Shown here in pieces: positions 1-12,300 of a stretch of 64,000 nt of DNA (within the stretch, counting starts at the first letter, position 1; each line of letters opens with the position of its first letter). The position numbers and the translations under genes were made by a program. The notes under the pieces are model-generated. The model worked only from the letters and a program-made list of their open reading frames with translations, was not told the origin of the DNA and ran no database searches. The DNA comes from Diphasiastrum complanatum (lineage: Eukaryota; Streptophyta; Lycopodiopsida; Lycopodiales; Lycopodiaceae): positions 9,036,274 through 9,100,273 of the forward strand of contig CM055106.1 in the NCBI GenBank assembly GCA_029204225.1, in the 5' to 3' direction.

Positions 1-118
1 TCCTTCTTATACAGGAGCTCGTTCTTTAAGCAATGCCAATGGGGATGGTAGTACTAGTACACACATACCAGTGGGTGTAAAGAGACATTTTTGGAAGTGG
101 ATTTAGAGTGCCAGGGCT
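1..118 (+). CDS. Possible terminal exon of an unidentified gene (partial)
   Basis: Frame 2 is open from the window edge to a TAG at 116-118 and ends in an aromatic/basic tail (KRHFWKWI). A splice-acceptor-like stretch (pyrimidine-rich tccttcttatacag) ends at position 14, so the exon may start at 15. The following kilobase has no transposon signature and looks like 3' UTR or intergenic DNA; a second acceptor-like site (ttgttttgttgcag) near 555 is followed at once by stop codons, as a 3'-UTR intron would be. I do not recognise the protein. About 35 residues is too short for a confident call, and the frame could be chance. Confidence 0.25.
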
Positions 119-1569
119 CTGAACAAGAAATCATATTTTGATGGGAATAATTCTTGCCCTAATGGCATCTCTGGCTGTTGATGTTTTTTCATTTGAAAAT
201 CTGTACCTGCTAGTTGAATTTGCTGGAATCAAGCACAGAGCTCCGCAGGAATCAGAATTTTTAGCATGGCAAGCCTTCTGTGTCTTTGTGTAATTAGAAT
301 CATTAAGACAGGGAATGCTAAAAATATCCCTCTATTAACATTTATTTTTGTTATATACATTCTTGACTTTTGAGTGTCGATTAGATGAAGATTGTTAATA
401 ATACATCCAATTTTGTTTGGGTGATATGTCAGTATGAACTTTTGGGGTCACATAATTGTAGTTTTATATGGGAAATCAGCAGTTAGAACTCCAGTGGCTT
501 TGCGTTGAACCAACACCTACCGATTGTTGTGCTTTGGTTTTCTTGTTTTGTTGCAGTAATAGCCCTTCAAACAAGTAAAAGCAAAAGATTCTGCGACATG
601 CAAAGGGCAATTGTATTCATTTCTCTACCATGTTTAAAGTTCTGCAATCTGACTGCTGTGAGCAGAAGCTGATTGAAATTTGATCTGTTTCTCTTGTAAA
701 TATAGAGCGTTGGTATGTTGGTTAATCAAGCAAAATATTTTTTAGTTGTGATTGACAGGTGCTTTATCTGCAAGGAGAGACATACTTTCTATCATGTTGC
801 CAGTCTTTTACAAGTTCTGCACGTCCTAGAGATGTGGTTTGTGTGCTGCTGTCTTCCAATATCTTGTGATAAATAACAATGCTTGACCCAAAGGACTACA
901 ATCGCCCACTAAACATGGAGGAACCATTTTTGAGTCTAGGCAGTGTTTTCAGATAGTTTCCAATGTTCTGTTTTGTGAATTATCATAAAAGGCAGTAATT
1001 ATAATATGAATTTAAACTATTCAAAGATCGAATCGAACAAGTTCGACTTGACGTCAACTTCACATCAAATTCCGATATTTTATTTAAATTTAACTTCTCA
1101 TAGAAGCAAGTATATATTTCTAGTGATATCAACATATTTTTCTTTTGAATATGGCAGTTCAATCTATTGGATTTATGATTTGATGCTCTTTTGCAAATTT
1201 CATGTGACTACAATGACATTTGAATCAAATTGTGAATGCTAGTGATCTTAAAAAAGAAAAGAAAACTGATATTTATTATAGAAGAAAAGAGTCGAATAGA
1301 CTAAAGTTCAGTGAACAATCAATAAGTGGTTCATCCTCATCCTCAAGCTCTTCCATCAGTTGATTTAGATCACCTATAAATACATATAGAGAGGAGAATG
1401 ATGACAAAAGAAATTGTCTTGCTAGAGAAATATCACCTATAATTGATAATATTATCCAATGAAAGTATTCCATCTACATGAGCACAATGCAAAGGCTTAA
1501 CAATACAAACAAGGAGACATGTCATCCAACATATTCGGGCAAACATGAGCTTGTAGTGTACACACATAT
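119..1569. other. No gene recognised
   Basis: Mixed-composition DNA with only short open frames and no transposon motifs. It may be the 3' flank of the possible gene at the left edge. I see nothing else in it. Confidence 0.4.
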
Positions 1570-1637
1570 TTTCTTTACTTTGTAACAATGAATAAAATTT
1601 CAAAATATCTATCATTCATTGTTACAAAGTAAAGAAA
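1570..1637. repeat. Perfect 24-bp inverted repeat with 20-bp loop
   Basis: The arm at 1570-1593 is the exact reverse complement of the arm at 1614-1637, separated by 20 bases. No terminal motif, target duplication or coding frame is evident around it. It could be a small foldback (MITE-like) remnant or a hairpin-forming site. The arms are identical, so it is either young or under constraint. Confidence 0.8.
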
Positions 1638-1670
1638 GTAACTTTGAAACTGCAACCTCAATGTGCATAT

Positions 1671-1990
1671 ACATGTGTGTGTGTGTGCGTGTGTATACAT
1701 CTAGTGGGTATGCCCGTCGTTGACGGGCGGCCGGACGTTGATTGTAGATGGTTTGTTTTTGGTCGGGGGACGTCGATTGCGGATGGCTCACATTTTAGAC
1801 AGGAGGGTGTTTTGGGTGGCGGCCAATGCTTTTGATGATGGCAAGACAAATTGTGAATTGTTTTCTCATGGGGCTTCTATGTTGAATGTATGTATGTGTA
1901 GGGTGTGTGTATATGTGTGTGTATGGCTATGCATAGTTGTGTATGTAGTGTGTGTATGTCTATGTGTAATCAATGTTAATTGAATGTGTG
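1671..1990. repeat. TG/GT-rich degenerate microsatellite tract
   Basis: A TG run at 1674-1694 and a second, impure TG/TATG-rich stretch at about 1886-1990 flank a more GC-rich block. Open frames here are products of the simple repeat and are not gene candidates. Confidence 0.6.
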
Positions 1991-2603
1991 TGTGACATGT
2001 GTATGTTAATACTACCCACTTATCATCAATTATCTCATATTTTAAAACACTCTCAAAGCACTCATCATAAATTTGACACCATGGAAAATAAATCGCACAC
2101 CCTCAAATTGTTAATCACAATTCCAAATTGTCTACAATTTGAATTCAAAAACTTCATCCATGAATGCTTAGGTGTACACCGGGGTATCCAAAAACCGTTG
2201 AAAGGAACCAAGTCTCGCAATAGATTCATTCTTATAAAATAACCTAATATTACAAATCAACTCATCTACATCTACAACCAACTGCCATCTTGTTGGAATA
2301 AAGTATCCATCTTGCTGCTGCTTGTATAAAAAATATGTAAACACTTGTATCACCCACACTATGCTACATATATGAACATCCTCCCCTAAACAAAAGAACT
2401 CATGCATGGGTCATTTGGAAAGGATGCTCCGCATGGACCATGCATCATACAACTCTTCACTTTCTCATTTAGTATCAGATCTTCCTCCCTCTTTGGAATC
2501 TCCACGCACACGATAGAATCCCAAATGCTAAGTCTAACTCTAACTGTACCTTGCATTCAGAAACCATAAACCATAAACCATAAACATCACTTCAAACTTA
2601 CTA

Positions 2604-3105
2604 CTACAACACTTTTGAATACACGATGTTCTGAGTGTACCTCGCCACTCCATCCACATCCGTGAATCGATTGTCCTTGTTAGTAATCAGCACATGAAGA
2701 CTTGCTGCACTTCGCACTCTCGATAGTGCAACATACAGATTTCCATGACTAAACACAGGCTAAGGCAAACACAATCCAATCATGTCCATAGTTTGCCCAC
2801 ATGCTTTGTTTATTGTCATGGCAAATACTGCTCTGATAGGAAACTGGACCCTCTGCAATTCAAACAGTATGTTCAAATCGCTCGGCACTATAGAGATACG
2901 TGGAATAAGGACTCTTTTTATATTTTTTCCGATCAGTATCTCCGCCTCTATGACCTGTCTACCCAATCTGAGGATGATCAATCTTGTGCCATTGCACAAT
3001 CCCTTGTGTGATGTTATCGATTGTAACAACATCACAATCATCCCAATCTTCAACACCAACTTATGTGGTGGATATTAGCGGCCTCACACTCAACAATGCT
3101 ATCGA
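2604..3105 (-). pseudogene. Helitron Pif1-like helicase, C-terminal remnant
   Basis: On the minus strand the frame gives, in order, PPHKL, a variant of the MLLRN block, GLCNGTRL, a VIEAEI segment, PRISIVPSD, QFPIRAVFAMTINKACGQT and, after an in-frame TAG at about 2758, PVFSHGNLYVALSRVR and a stop at 2604-2606. This is the standard C-terminal order of the SF1B (Pif1) helicase domain of plant Helitron Rep/Hel proteins, which drive rolling-circle transposition. Upstream (above about 3066) the match shifts frame. The replication-initiator domain and the helicase N-terminus are missing. The right end is cut where the leader of Copia element A begins. An ATAAACC-type triplication lies just left at 2562-2585. 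Confidence 0.85.
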
Positions 3106-3611
3106 GGAATGATCCAAATTTGATGTTTTATAGCTTGTTGGATAGGTATTGAAGAGTAGAATGTGGTGCTCTTGTTTCTAAATCGATTTGATTTGTTTTT
3201 AGAAGAGTTTTAGGCAATCAAAGAGTTTGAGAGAGTACTCAACTCGTGGGATATGCCAAAGTGAGCACACATCTGTCTTTTTCACCATTTTCATCAATTT
3301 TCACTGTCAATCAAGTAGAATTGGATAGAAGTGAGTGTTCTGAGGTCTTAGACTTCTCATTTCACACATATTATTGTGTTTGAGTTGAAAGTATGCTCCT
3401 AGAGAGTTTATCAGTACTTTGAAACTTGTGGGAGAGATACACTTCTTGCTTACATGTGTTTCTTCTTTTGTGACTGAAGCAAGATCCAAATTCAAGATAG
3501 ATTGATTTTCTGTGTTGAGAATTTGTTCTCAAATCTGTTGCTAGATTTCATAGGGTGGATCAACATCTATTTTAGATCCTAGATTGAGATAGCAAGCAAC
3601 ATCCTTTCAAC

Positions 3612-4742
3612 CATTACTAGAATTTCTTATAAAGAAGATATCTTCATCTGGTTCACATTTCTTAGAGCACAGTGAGAGATTAACATCTTCCAATTATGCA
3701 ATGTGGAAGATCAGAATGGAATCATTATTGATTCTACAGAATGTAATGGATATTGTGAGTGGAGCTGAAGAAGAACCTACTGCACATAATGAAGCTGCAA
3801 CATCTCACAAAAGAACTAAAATTGCCTCATTTTATAAAAATGAATGATACCAATGAAGTGTTAAGAGAGATCAATACATGCACCACTGCCAAGGAAGCTT
3901 GGGATACTCTAAATACAATCTATGAAATCAAAAATACTTCTAGATTTCTTACAATTAGAAACCAAATATTTCTAAGTTATCAAAGAGTAAATGAGAGTGC
4001 TTCATCATATGTCATGAGAGTTAAGGATCTTCATCAAGAGTTATCTAGTATTAGTGATGCTCTTAAGAACACTGAACTTGTTCAAGTAGTCCTAAATGGA
4101 CTTAGAGATGAGTATGACAATATTGTGTGAACTTATGATGTCAGAGAGGATCTTCCATCCTTGGAGACACTGCAAGGTGTTCTCATTGTTGAAGAAAGCA
4201 GGCAAGAGAACAAGATGTTGAGGATCAACAGACTTTCATTGAAAGACGGTGGAGATGAAAAAGCACTCTTCATCAGAGACAAGTCAAGAGGCAAGGGTAA
4301 AGTGCAACACCACTTCAAGAAGGACAAAGCCAAAAAAGGTGATGAGGATCAGTCCTCACAAGCTGCAACATCCAGTGGCAAGAAGAAACTATCAAAGGTC
4401 AAGTGTCTTTTCTGTGGCAAGAAAGGACACTATGCATCAAACTGTTTCAAGAAGAAGAAGCAATCTAAGCAAGCTAACCTTACTAATGAGGATGAGTGTG
4501 AGGGTGTAGAGAGTGAAAGAGAGAATTCATTGATGATGTCTACTTTCTCATCTTTTCCTTTTAAGAATGAAGAAGTCTGGTGGATAGATAGTGGGGCTAG
4601 TTCCCATATGTCTAGTTCTAGGAACTCTTTCACTAATCTCATGCCATATCTAGGTGTAAAAAGATCAATCTATACTGCTAATGATGTAGAGTGTAGGATT
4701 GAAGGAATAGGTAGTATTCCACTGCATACATCATCATCGTAA
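3612..4742 (+). pseudogene. Copia gag and start of protease (element A)
   Basis: Gag (capsid/nucleocapsid) region. The expected start codon, present in element J, is replaced here, and the clear homology resumes at MWKIRMES near 3701. UBN2-type gag motifs follow (EAWDTL, a VLNGL block), then a TGA at about 4128, then the CCHC zinc knuckle (CLFCGKKGHYASNC, about 4403-4445) in lysine-rich sequence. The aspartic protease active site WWIDSGASSHM is at about 4579-4611. An in-frame TAA at 4740-4742 closes the frame. The knuckle binds genomic RNA and the protease matures the polyprotein. Confidence 0.85.
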
Positions 4743-5755
4743 TCTTTTTGCTTACATGATGTACTGTATGTACCTAGATTGACTAAGAATCTCATTAGTG
4801 TAGGACAGTTGTTTGATAGTGGATTGGATGTCAAGTTTCAAGTTGACAAGTGTATAATCTCAAGAGAAACTGAAGTTATTGCTAGAGGATCTAAGATTGG
4901 TAAGTTGTACAAACTAGATTCTAGGGAGAGTGCTAACATTTCAGATATTGCTTATGAGACCAAGGTCCTATAGGAGGATCTGTGGCACAAGAGATTGGGA
5001 CATCCCAATTTCAAAGCCATGCAATCTATGGTCAAAGAAGGAAAAGTTGTTGGTCTACCAAAGACACTGTGAAAGGAGCTTCTACCTTGTGAAGCTTGTG
5101 TGCTGGCAAAATCACACAGAAGGCCTTTTTCTAGATCAAGTACCAAGACAAGGCAACATTTGAACTTGTACACTCTGATGTTCATTTCTCATCAACTAAG
5201 AGCAAAGGAGGAGCAAACTGCTTTGTCTCTTTTGTAGATGATTATACAAGATATTCTTGGATCTATGTGCTGTCTTCAAAAGCCATGGTCTATGATGTTT
5301 TTCTTACTTTCAAAGCTTATGTAGAAAAGCAGTTTCCTTTCAAGTTAAAAGCTTTGAGAAGTGATAGTGGAGGAGAATGCACTTCCAATAAGTTTAAAGA
5401 ATTTTGTGAGAGAGAGGGAATTCAAAGAGAGTTTTTTTGTTCATATACTTCTCAACAAAATGGAGTTGTTGAGAGAAAAAATAGAACTTTGTGTGAATGT
5501 GCAAAAGCCATTAGGCTAGAAGCTTCTCTGCCTAAAGAATTTTGGGGAGAGGCAGTTGCATGTGCAAACTATCTTTGTAATAAGCTTTCAAATCTTGCAA
5601 TAGGAGGAAAGACACCATTTGAGATGTTGTATAAGAAAAAGCTTTTTGGCTGTATAAGGATTTTTGGCTGTGTATGCTTTGTGCATGTGCCTCTAAAAAC
5701 TAGGAAGAAGGAAGATCCTAGTGCTGTAAGAGGAATTTTTGTAGGATATGCATCT
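4743..5755 (+). pseudogene. Copia protease end and integrase (element A)
   Basis: After KNLISVGQLFDSG comes a TAG, then the integrase zinc-binding segment (LWHKRLGHPN, later CEAC) with another stop and a frameshift. The catalytic core is open at 5267-5755 and shows RSDSGGE (second acidic residue) and the QQNGVVERKNRT block with the catalytic Glu. It also has the usual FWGEAVACANYL and GYAS segments. The frame terminates where it is fused to reverse transcriptase sequence. It would insert cDNA if intact; it is not intact. Confidence 0.85.
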
Positions 5756-5957
5756 AAGTGAATATGACCCTTCTCTGTATTATAAGTTTGTAGATAACTT
5801 TGTAATTATACTTCTCATCTATGTAGATGATATCATTCTTTGTGGAAATAATGAGAAGTTAGTTGAAGAAACTAAGCATGCACTTGGTACTGAGTTTAAG
5901 ATGCAGGACTTAGGAGTTCTTCACTTTATTCTAGGCCTTGAAATAGATTTTTGGAAA
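5756..5957 (+). pseudogene. Copia reverse transcriptase remnant (element A)
   Basis: The frame starts abruptly at LSEYDPSLY and contains the catalytic YVDDIIL motif, followed by MQDLG and a LGLEIDF block. The first half of RT is missing because of the deletion joint at about 5755. The right end is cut by fragment B1. Confidence 0.85.
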
Positions 5958-6642
5958 TCTCAAATTCTGTTGAAAGCAAAGATTTTTGTATCATATTGTA
6001 ACTGATTTGAATTGCTGATAATTAAATAATCATCAACATACAAGGGTATTATGACATAGCTTTGGCTTTTACACTTGAGATACACATTTGATTTTGCAGA
6101 GCAAGAAGCAAAATGGTGCTGCAACAAGAAGTAATTAATTCTTTCATACCAGGCCCTAGGAGCTTGCTTAAGGCCATAAAGTGCCTTCTGCAATTTACAT
6201 ACTATATATTCTTGGCCTTGAAGGTCATAACCTTCTGGTTGATAAATGAAAATATCTTCTTGTATATATCCATGAAGGAATGTTGTCTAGACATCCATCT
6301 GATGAATGTCCAGATCCTCTACAACAACTATAGCCAACAAGGTTCGAATAGATTGATGTTTTACCACTGGACTATAAGTGTCAATGTAATCTATTCCATA
6401 AACTTGCTCATATCCTTTAACCACTAAACGAGCTTTCCATTTGGATATTGATCCACTTAGTGTCAATTTGTACTCTGTAGGAGGATTAACAAGACTCCAG
6501 GTCTTGTTCTTCATCAATGAGTTGTACTCAACATCCATGGCAGCCTTTCATTTGTCTTCATCTAACATTGATAATGCTTCTACAATAGAGACAAGTTCAT
6601 CATGACTGATGAATGCCTGAGGGACAAAACAATCAAGTTGTT
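5958..6642 (-). mobile_element. Copia fragment B1: RT on the minus strand
   Basis: Reading leftwards: linker with a TGA in place of Trp before KAAMDVEY, then KTWSLV, KARLVVKGY, YSPVVKHQSIR, ALYGLKQAPRAWYERI and the active site LYVDDYLI. It ends at about 5958 within RT. The hydrophobic core motifs identify the Copia reverse transcriptase, but stops split it. It belongs to a different lineage from A (KHQSIRTLL rather than KMVTIRIL). Confidence 0.85.
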
Positions 6643-6770
6643 GTCATACGTTCTTGAGTAGAGGCTTGGTGAGAAGATCTGCAACACAATCTGAAGATGC
6701 AACATGTTCCAATGAGATCTCTCTCCCAATGACTTTTTCTCTTCCAAATGATGAGCCACTTCAATATGCT
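6643..6770 (-). mobile_element. Copia fragment B2: RNase H tail
   Basis: On the minus strand: KHIEVAHH, one frameshift, then EISLEHVASSDCVADLLTKP and a stop. This is the C-terminus of Copia RNase H, resembling element C. It lies upstream (in minus orientation) of an RT N-terminal region, which is the wrong order for one element, so B1 and B2 are separate pieces brought together. Confidence 0.75.
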
Positions 6771-7677
6771 TTAGGTCCAGTTCATTACCTACTTCGTATG
6801 GAGATCACTAAAGATTGTGTAGACATAAGAATCACTATAAGCCAAGAAGCCTATCTAACCAATGTACTTCGTAGATATGGCATGGAGGACTGTAAGTCGA
6901 TAGACACACCCATGGATCCAAGATCCAAACTATTTAAAGACATGTGTCCTAGGACTCAATCAAAATAGAAAGAGATGTGCAGACACCCTAATTAGTCGAT
7001 AATCAGGTCTATAATATATTCTATAATCTACACATGACCCGATCTAGCATATGTGGTAAACACATTGTCACAATACATGCCCAGTCTAGGCTTACAACAT
7101 TGGAAGGCTCTACAAAGAGCATTGAAGTACATTCAAGCTACGAAGCACTATGCTTTTTGCTATAATGGTACTACAGAAGCTGCACTTACATTAGTCACCT
7201 ATTCAGATTCAGATTGGGCAGGAGACATGGATACCAGAAGGTCCACATCTGGTTATATTTGTTTCCTTGCAAGAAGACCCATTTCATGCAATAGCAGAAA
7301 GTATAAATGCATTTCATTGTCCTATACAAAATCAGAATACGTTGCAGCTACGTCAATAGTGAAGGAGATTATTTGGCTCAGAAGGTTGCTACAAGATTTG
7401 CAATTTTCGTAGATCAGTCCAACTATACTCCAGTGCGACAATTAGAGCTGTATAGCTCTATCTCTGAACCCACAAACTCATTCTAAAACTAAACATATAG
7501 AAGTTCAATTTTATTTTTTTAGAGAGAAAGTTCAAAATAAAGATGTTGTACTAAGCTATTGTTATACAGACAGTGACATTTTGACAAAACCTTTGTCAAG
7601 AGAGAAACATTATGCTTTAGTAGATATGTTAAATATCAATTTTAATTCAGATTCGTAGTAGTAAGCCTAAGGGAGAG
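6771..7677 (+). mobile_element. Copia fragment B3: RT C-terminus and RNase H
   Basis: Plus strand, starting inside RT (LGPVHYLLRMEI, VLRRYGMEDC, DTPMDP), with a stop at about 6966, then RNase H: YSDSDWAGD (catalytic Asp), RRSTSGYICFL, SEYVAA and TKHIEV. Stops replace conserved positions (for example CDN followed by a stop). A purine tract (aagggagag) at about 7669-7677 is the polypurine tract directly before the 3' LTR. The same family supplies the 3' end of element D. Confidence 0.85.
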
Positions 7678-8663
7678 TGTTGGAGTTAATCTTATTCCTA
7701 CTCATAATAACTGCCCTCCAATTTACTTAAATCAATCTCTCAAAGTTGTCTATATAAATGAACTATTTTTTGCAACAGTCTGCATTATTACCCACAAACC
7801 TCAACAGCCAAAAAATGCGAAGATTTCGACAAAGTCTTCTACTTCACATTCCAGGCAACTAAAGGTTTTCTGAATTATGAGAGGAATGCGACAAAAGGGT
7901 TCCACTCAACATTTCGACCATTTTAGGAATCTAAACTCTTTTTGAATGAGAGGAATGTGACAACACTATTTAACTCGTCATTTTAAGCGCCCAAGAAATG
8001 CGACATTTTCTCGAAGAATGCAAGGAATGTGAGATACTGCAGATTTAGACAGGATTTTATACACAACCTGTCTATGTCTTCATGCTCCACTTAATAACCA
8101 ATATGTTGATCAATTAAACAGTTGTTAATGATCTTGTGATTGTAAAATTAGAATAACACAAGATCATCCAACAGCTATACAAGGAACTGAGCAATTAGAG
8201 ACAAGTAGATACAAATGAATAATGATCATCTCTACGACGGAGATCAATTGACCAAAATTGGTTTCCAGGATCAAACTCCTCAGATTTAGAGATTATAGAG
8301 AGAGTAGAAAATATTCAGAACTATAGAAAGTATTTGTTTCTGTAAGTAGGATCACGTGCTCAACGCAATTGTCTTGTGATCTGATAGTTCTTACTACAAC
8401 ATTGAATATACAGAATCGCTATTGTTCTATCTCATTGCATTCATGCTGAATGTTGAATGTATCAGTAAATGAAAAAATGTATGGCTATCATAGATGCCTA
8501 ATTGTTTCACATTTCTTTATGTTAGTAATAGAGAAGTGCATGGTTATCTCAGACAGCTAATCGCTCTTCTCCTTATGGAAGTCTACGACACCTATATTGA
8601 CGTTCATCACATATCAGAAGTGCTCTATTATTCTACTCTCTAAGTAATCCAGATCCTTTATCA
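7678..8663 (+). mobile_element. 3' LTR of element B3
   Basis: It begins TGTTGGAGTT immediately after the polypurine tract. It shares the start, several internal blocks and the end (AAGTAATCCA...) with the LTR at 25043-26126. The right end at about 8663 (TTATCA) is inferred from that comparison. LTRs hold the promoter and polyadenylation signals. No matching 5' LTR is present. Confidence 0.7.
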
Positions 8664-9262
8664 GTTTTTCATATTGTCCACCATTTTTATTTTCTTTGTC
8701 AAGGTGATGACTCTCTTATGCTATAGCCTATCAAACTACCATGTGTGTCTCAGTCGGTCCCAATAGAATGTGGATATTTCGCAGGTGTGGTAGTGTAGAA
8801 TGAGAGCAGTGTGACTCTCCGACAAAGACCTAGATACTACGGGAGAGGTTTATGTCGCTGTAGGCAGGGTTTCCACACAAAATCCATTGTCGGTTCCTTT
8901 TCTTGTGCTACCTTTTGTGGGTATTCATGACTAGAGGTCTTTTTGGCAAACTGGTTCTCTAAAAACACACTGGGCAATTTGTATATTAGCAAAAATAATT
9001 TCAGCACATGGTGAAATTTTAGTGTAGTGGTGTCAGCTATTTCGACTTGCGTACTAGCCAATTCTAAGGCTGTAAATATTTTATAGGCTCTTTATAAGGA
9101 CTCAAAATTTTCTCTAGCCACATTTTGGACGGTTGGGACCCCTATCTATGGGCAATTTAATGTCGATTTTAATATTGCTAGCCAGGTTTTACATGCCGAG
9201 TTTTACAAACTTGCAAAAGTTGCTCTCAATAATAGCTCAATATTTCGTGCCTAAAAATTGTC

Positions 9263-9264
<2 letters not shown>
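8664..9264. other. No gene recognised
   Basis: Flank between an LTR and an AC microsatellite. The one open frame on the minus strand has no recognisable motif. Confidence 0.4.

Positions 9265-9308
<44 letters not shown>
9265..9308. repeat. (AC)22 microsatellite
   Basis: Uninterrupted AC dinucleotide run. Confidence 0.97.
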
Positions 9309-9309
<1 letters not shown>

Positions 9310-12300
9310 ATACAGTCACCATATATATAACACATATAGCCTCCATAATTTTTTAATTTGCATATATTATACATGTAAAAGTTTCATGACACACATAACA
9401 AAAGATGAAGTAATCATGATTTGCAAGGTTTTTATATCTATTGGTTGTTTTGATGTCATGTACGTCTACAACTAAATAGCATATTGAAATCATTTACCAC
9501 AAGCTTTCACATTTTTAAATGTTTGCAAACAATAAATATAGATTAAAAAAAATGGATGATCTACATAATGATGACCGTCAAAACTAGATTAGATAAGTCT
9601 TGAACATAAAACAATATTTAAGTATGGAATTAGTGAAGGTTGGTCATTGTTTATAAATAAGTAAGCTTGCAATAGAAGTAAACAATTTTGTAGCACATAA
9701 TAAGACAATCCATATTTTTTGGATCCTAGTATATGATAATATCTCAAAAATTTTCTTTAGCTACAAGAAAACCTCACAAAAAAACATAGAACTTTGTTAC
9801 TAGTGTGCTAAAAGTGGCAATATTTTTTGGAATATTGAATATGACATTACACTCACATAGTCTCATGCAATATTGTACTTCAACCCTTACTTTAATACAT
9901 AAAATGGCTTGAGCTTGCAAATTCTTAGGAAGTATATCCAATTTCCAAATCTTCAGACCAAAGCATGGCTATTCTTTGTTGAGGAACTATAGACTTTTGC
10001 ATAAACTGCTTGATTTTGAAGTTATTTAATAAAAGGAGGACTTTATTATCATAAGTGTTGGAATTGAAAAAACATTGAAATTTAATTTTTTTTCAAGACA
10101 TATTACTCATAATAAGATTCATTATTATAATAGCTCCACCATGTGCACCATGTAAGCTACACAATTGTTTTTTTCTTGTACAAGCTACACAAGTTTGACA
10201 TTATCTAAAACACATGAATGCTTGCTGAAGATAGTTTTAGGTCAACTTCACATTCTTATCAAATGCTTTTAGAAAAGTATGATGACTTTGACTCAAGGTA
10301 CACATTATTTCTCAAAAAAAATGCTTCAGCTTCTTTTTTTATATGCCCATAAGTATAACTTGTAGTTTAAATATAGCACTAATTCATCACCCATGTACAA
10401 CAATTTGAATCTCATATTTTTTTAATGTGCAATCTTACATAATAGAAAGCATTTTTTAAATTTCCAAGAAGGAGAAAAATAAATATGCAAAAGAAACTTT
10501 TATGTACAACCACCAAAAAACCTTGGGACATGGAAGAGTCAATTTCAAAAAAAAATAGAATCATTAAAAACCATGTTATGATGTTGTTCTTAGTAATAAT
10601 GTCCCTAAAAAACATAAGAGTTTATAGGTACTACTTGCATATGATTGATAAGTAAATATTCTCAGTGTTACCTTTCCTCACATGCAAGCTCAATTATGAC
10701 TAATGAAACTAGAACTATATTTTAGGATAAATGTTTTTTTGCTGTATATTTGTTACTGGAACATATATCTCGCTATCTTCTAAAGAATAGACATGATGGT
10801 GTAATGTGCCTAAATAATATGCAGTCATTCTAAGAACATGAAGACAATGTAGTGTAATCATGTAGTTGGTGAATTATTGATGATTTGTGCAATTGGAATC
10901 ATTTATGTCTTTGATTACTCAAAAAATTAGGAGATTGGCATATTTTTCTTATAAGGAATGAAAGTGGCATACTTGTTTGGATAAAGAATATTGTTTTTAA
11001 ATAGTAAAAATCACCTAAACACTTAAAGCTTATGAAATGATTGAATCTCCTTTTTACTTATATTGTTGTTTTCTATTTATTATTGTATTTGTGAGCACAT
11101 TTAGTTTATACCATGTATTTGAAGTTAAGTCTCATATTTTTTTTCTTTTTCACAAAAAACTATAATTATATCTTATTAGAATAGTGGAGGTTTGGTTAGG
11201 TGTTGAGCTTCTTGGCTCTCACCAAGTTGACCATGCTCCAAATTTGTTTTCTCTTTCACAAAACAAGTATTCTCTTCTATCAATTGAATAATGGATTCAT
11301 TGACAGATGTTTAAACAATGGTGTGATAATTAGTTCACTCCCTATATATGAAAATGCTAGCAAATATCCACTTTCAAAATAGAGCTTTGCATAGAATATA
11401 TGGGAACAGAAGTTTACTACCAACCCTTGACTTGAGAAGTTAAAAGGAGTAGTGAGTCATGTGAAAAAAATGTCCAAATTGGCAAAAATATCAGCTTGAG
11501 GCCTAGAAAGTTCAAATAGCTTGACCAAAAGTCAACGTGGGCTCCACATGTGTAGAAAAGCCAAGTTGGTCCAATTACATTTTATTACATAGTTTGTGCA
11601 TAACTAGTGGAATTGTCAAGCCAGTCAATCTAGACCATTGACACATTGAATGGCTAGGATATAGTGCATGGAACCCTAATTTAGAAAGACTTGAGTGTGG
11701 CCTACTACAACCTTTAAATAGACTTTTTTTTTTTTCTCTTTGAGGTCATTGTACATACCTCATTCGGTGGTGCTGATTGGAGGAAGAAGATTCATGTCTA
11801 GACTGTGTACTATTTCTTTTGTCTAGCTTGCATTGTGATTGATGGTTGTAATTTGATTTTTCTGCCTCAACAAAGTGGTTTTGTCATTATTATGTGCTGA
11901 AAATAAGTCCTCGATATTATTTGAATCTCTTTAGTACTTTGAAAATCATTGTAAAGCATTGTCAATGTGCATCTTACTAGTTTCATGGTTAGAGATTGTT
12001 TTGCCAATCTTGACACATCTAGGTCTGTTTCTTTGTGTATGAAACTCACACAATGGTCTCAAGGATTAGGTTTTTGATCTTTCGAAGTTCTAGAGATCAT
12101 TCTTTGTGTTCAATGTGCAAAGTTTAAGTCAAGATCAAGGGGTGAAGCTAGAAAGAAAATTTGTGGTCTTCCTCAAAATTTTTGGAATTAAAACCTTGTC
12201 ATAAAGGATTTTACATGTAAATAGGCCTCATTCCCTATTTATCATATTAATAAAAGTGAATTTAGGCCATAATTCATCAATAAAAAGTCAAATCTAAGTT

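Larger units (their letters stand above)
3106..5957 (+). mobile_element. Copia element A, truncated at both ends
   Basis: Ty1/Copia retrotransposon lacking both LTRs. The leader (3106-3611) is clearly homologous to the reverse complement of about 55.86-56.36 kb, the leader of element J, so A and J are one subfamily. Order: leader, gag, protease, integrase, then a joint straight into the middle of the reverse transcriptase. The integrase C-terminus and the first half of RT are deleted at about 5755. The element ends abruptly at about 5957 against the opposite-strand fragment B1. Several stops and frameshifts make it non-autonomous. Confidence 0.88.
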
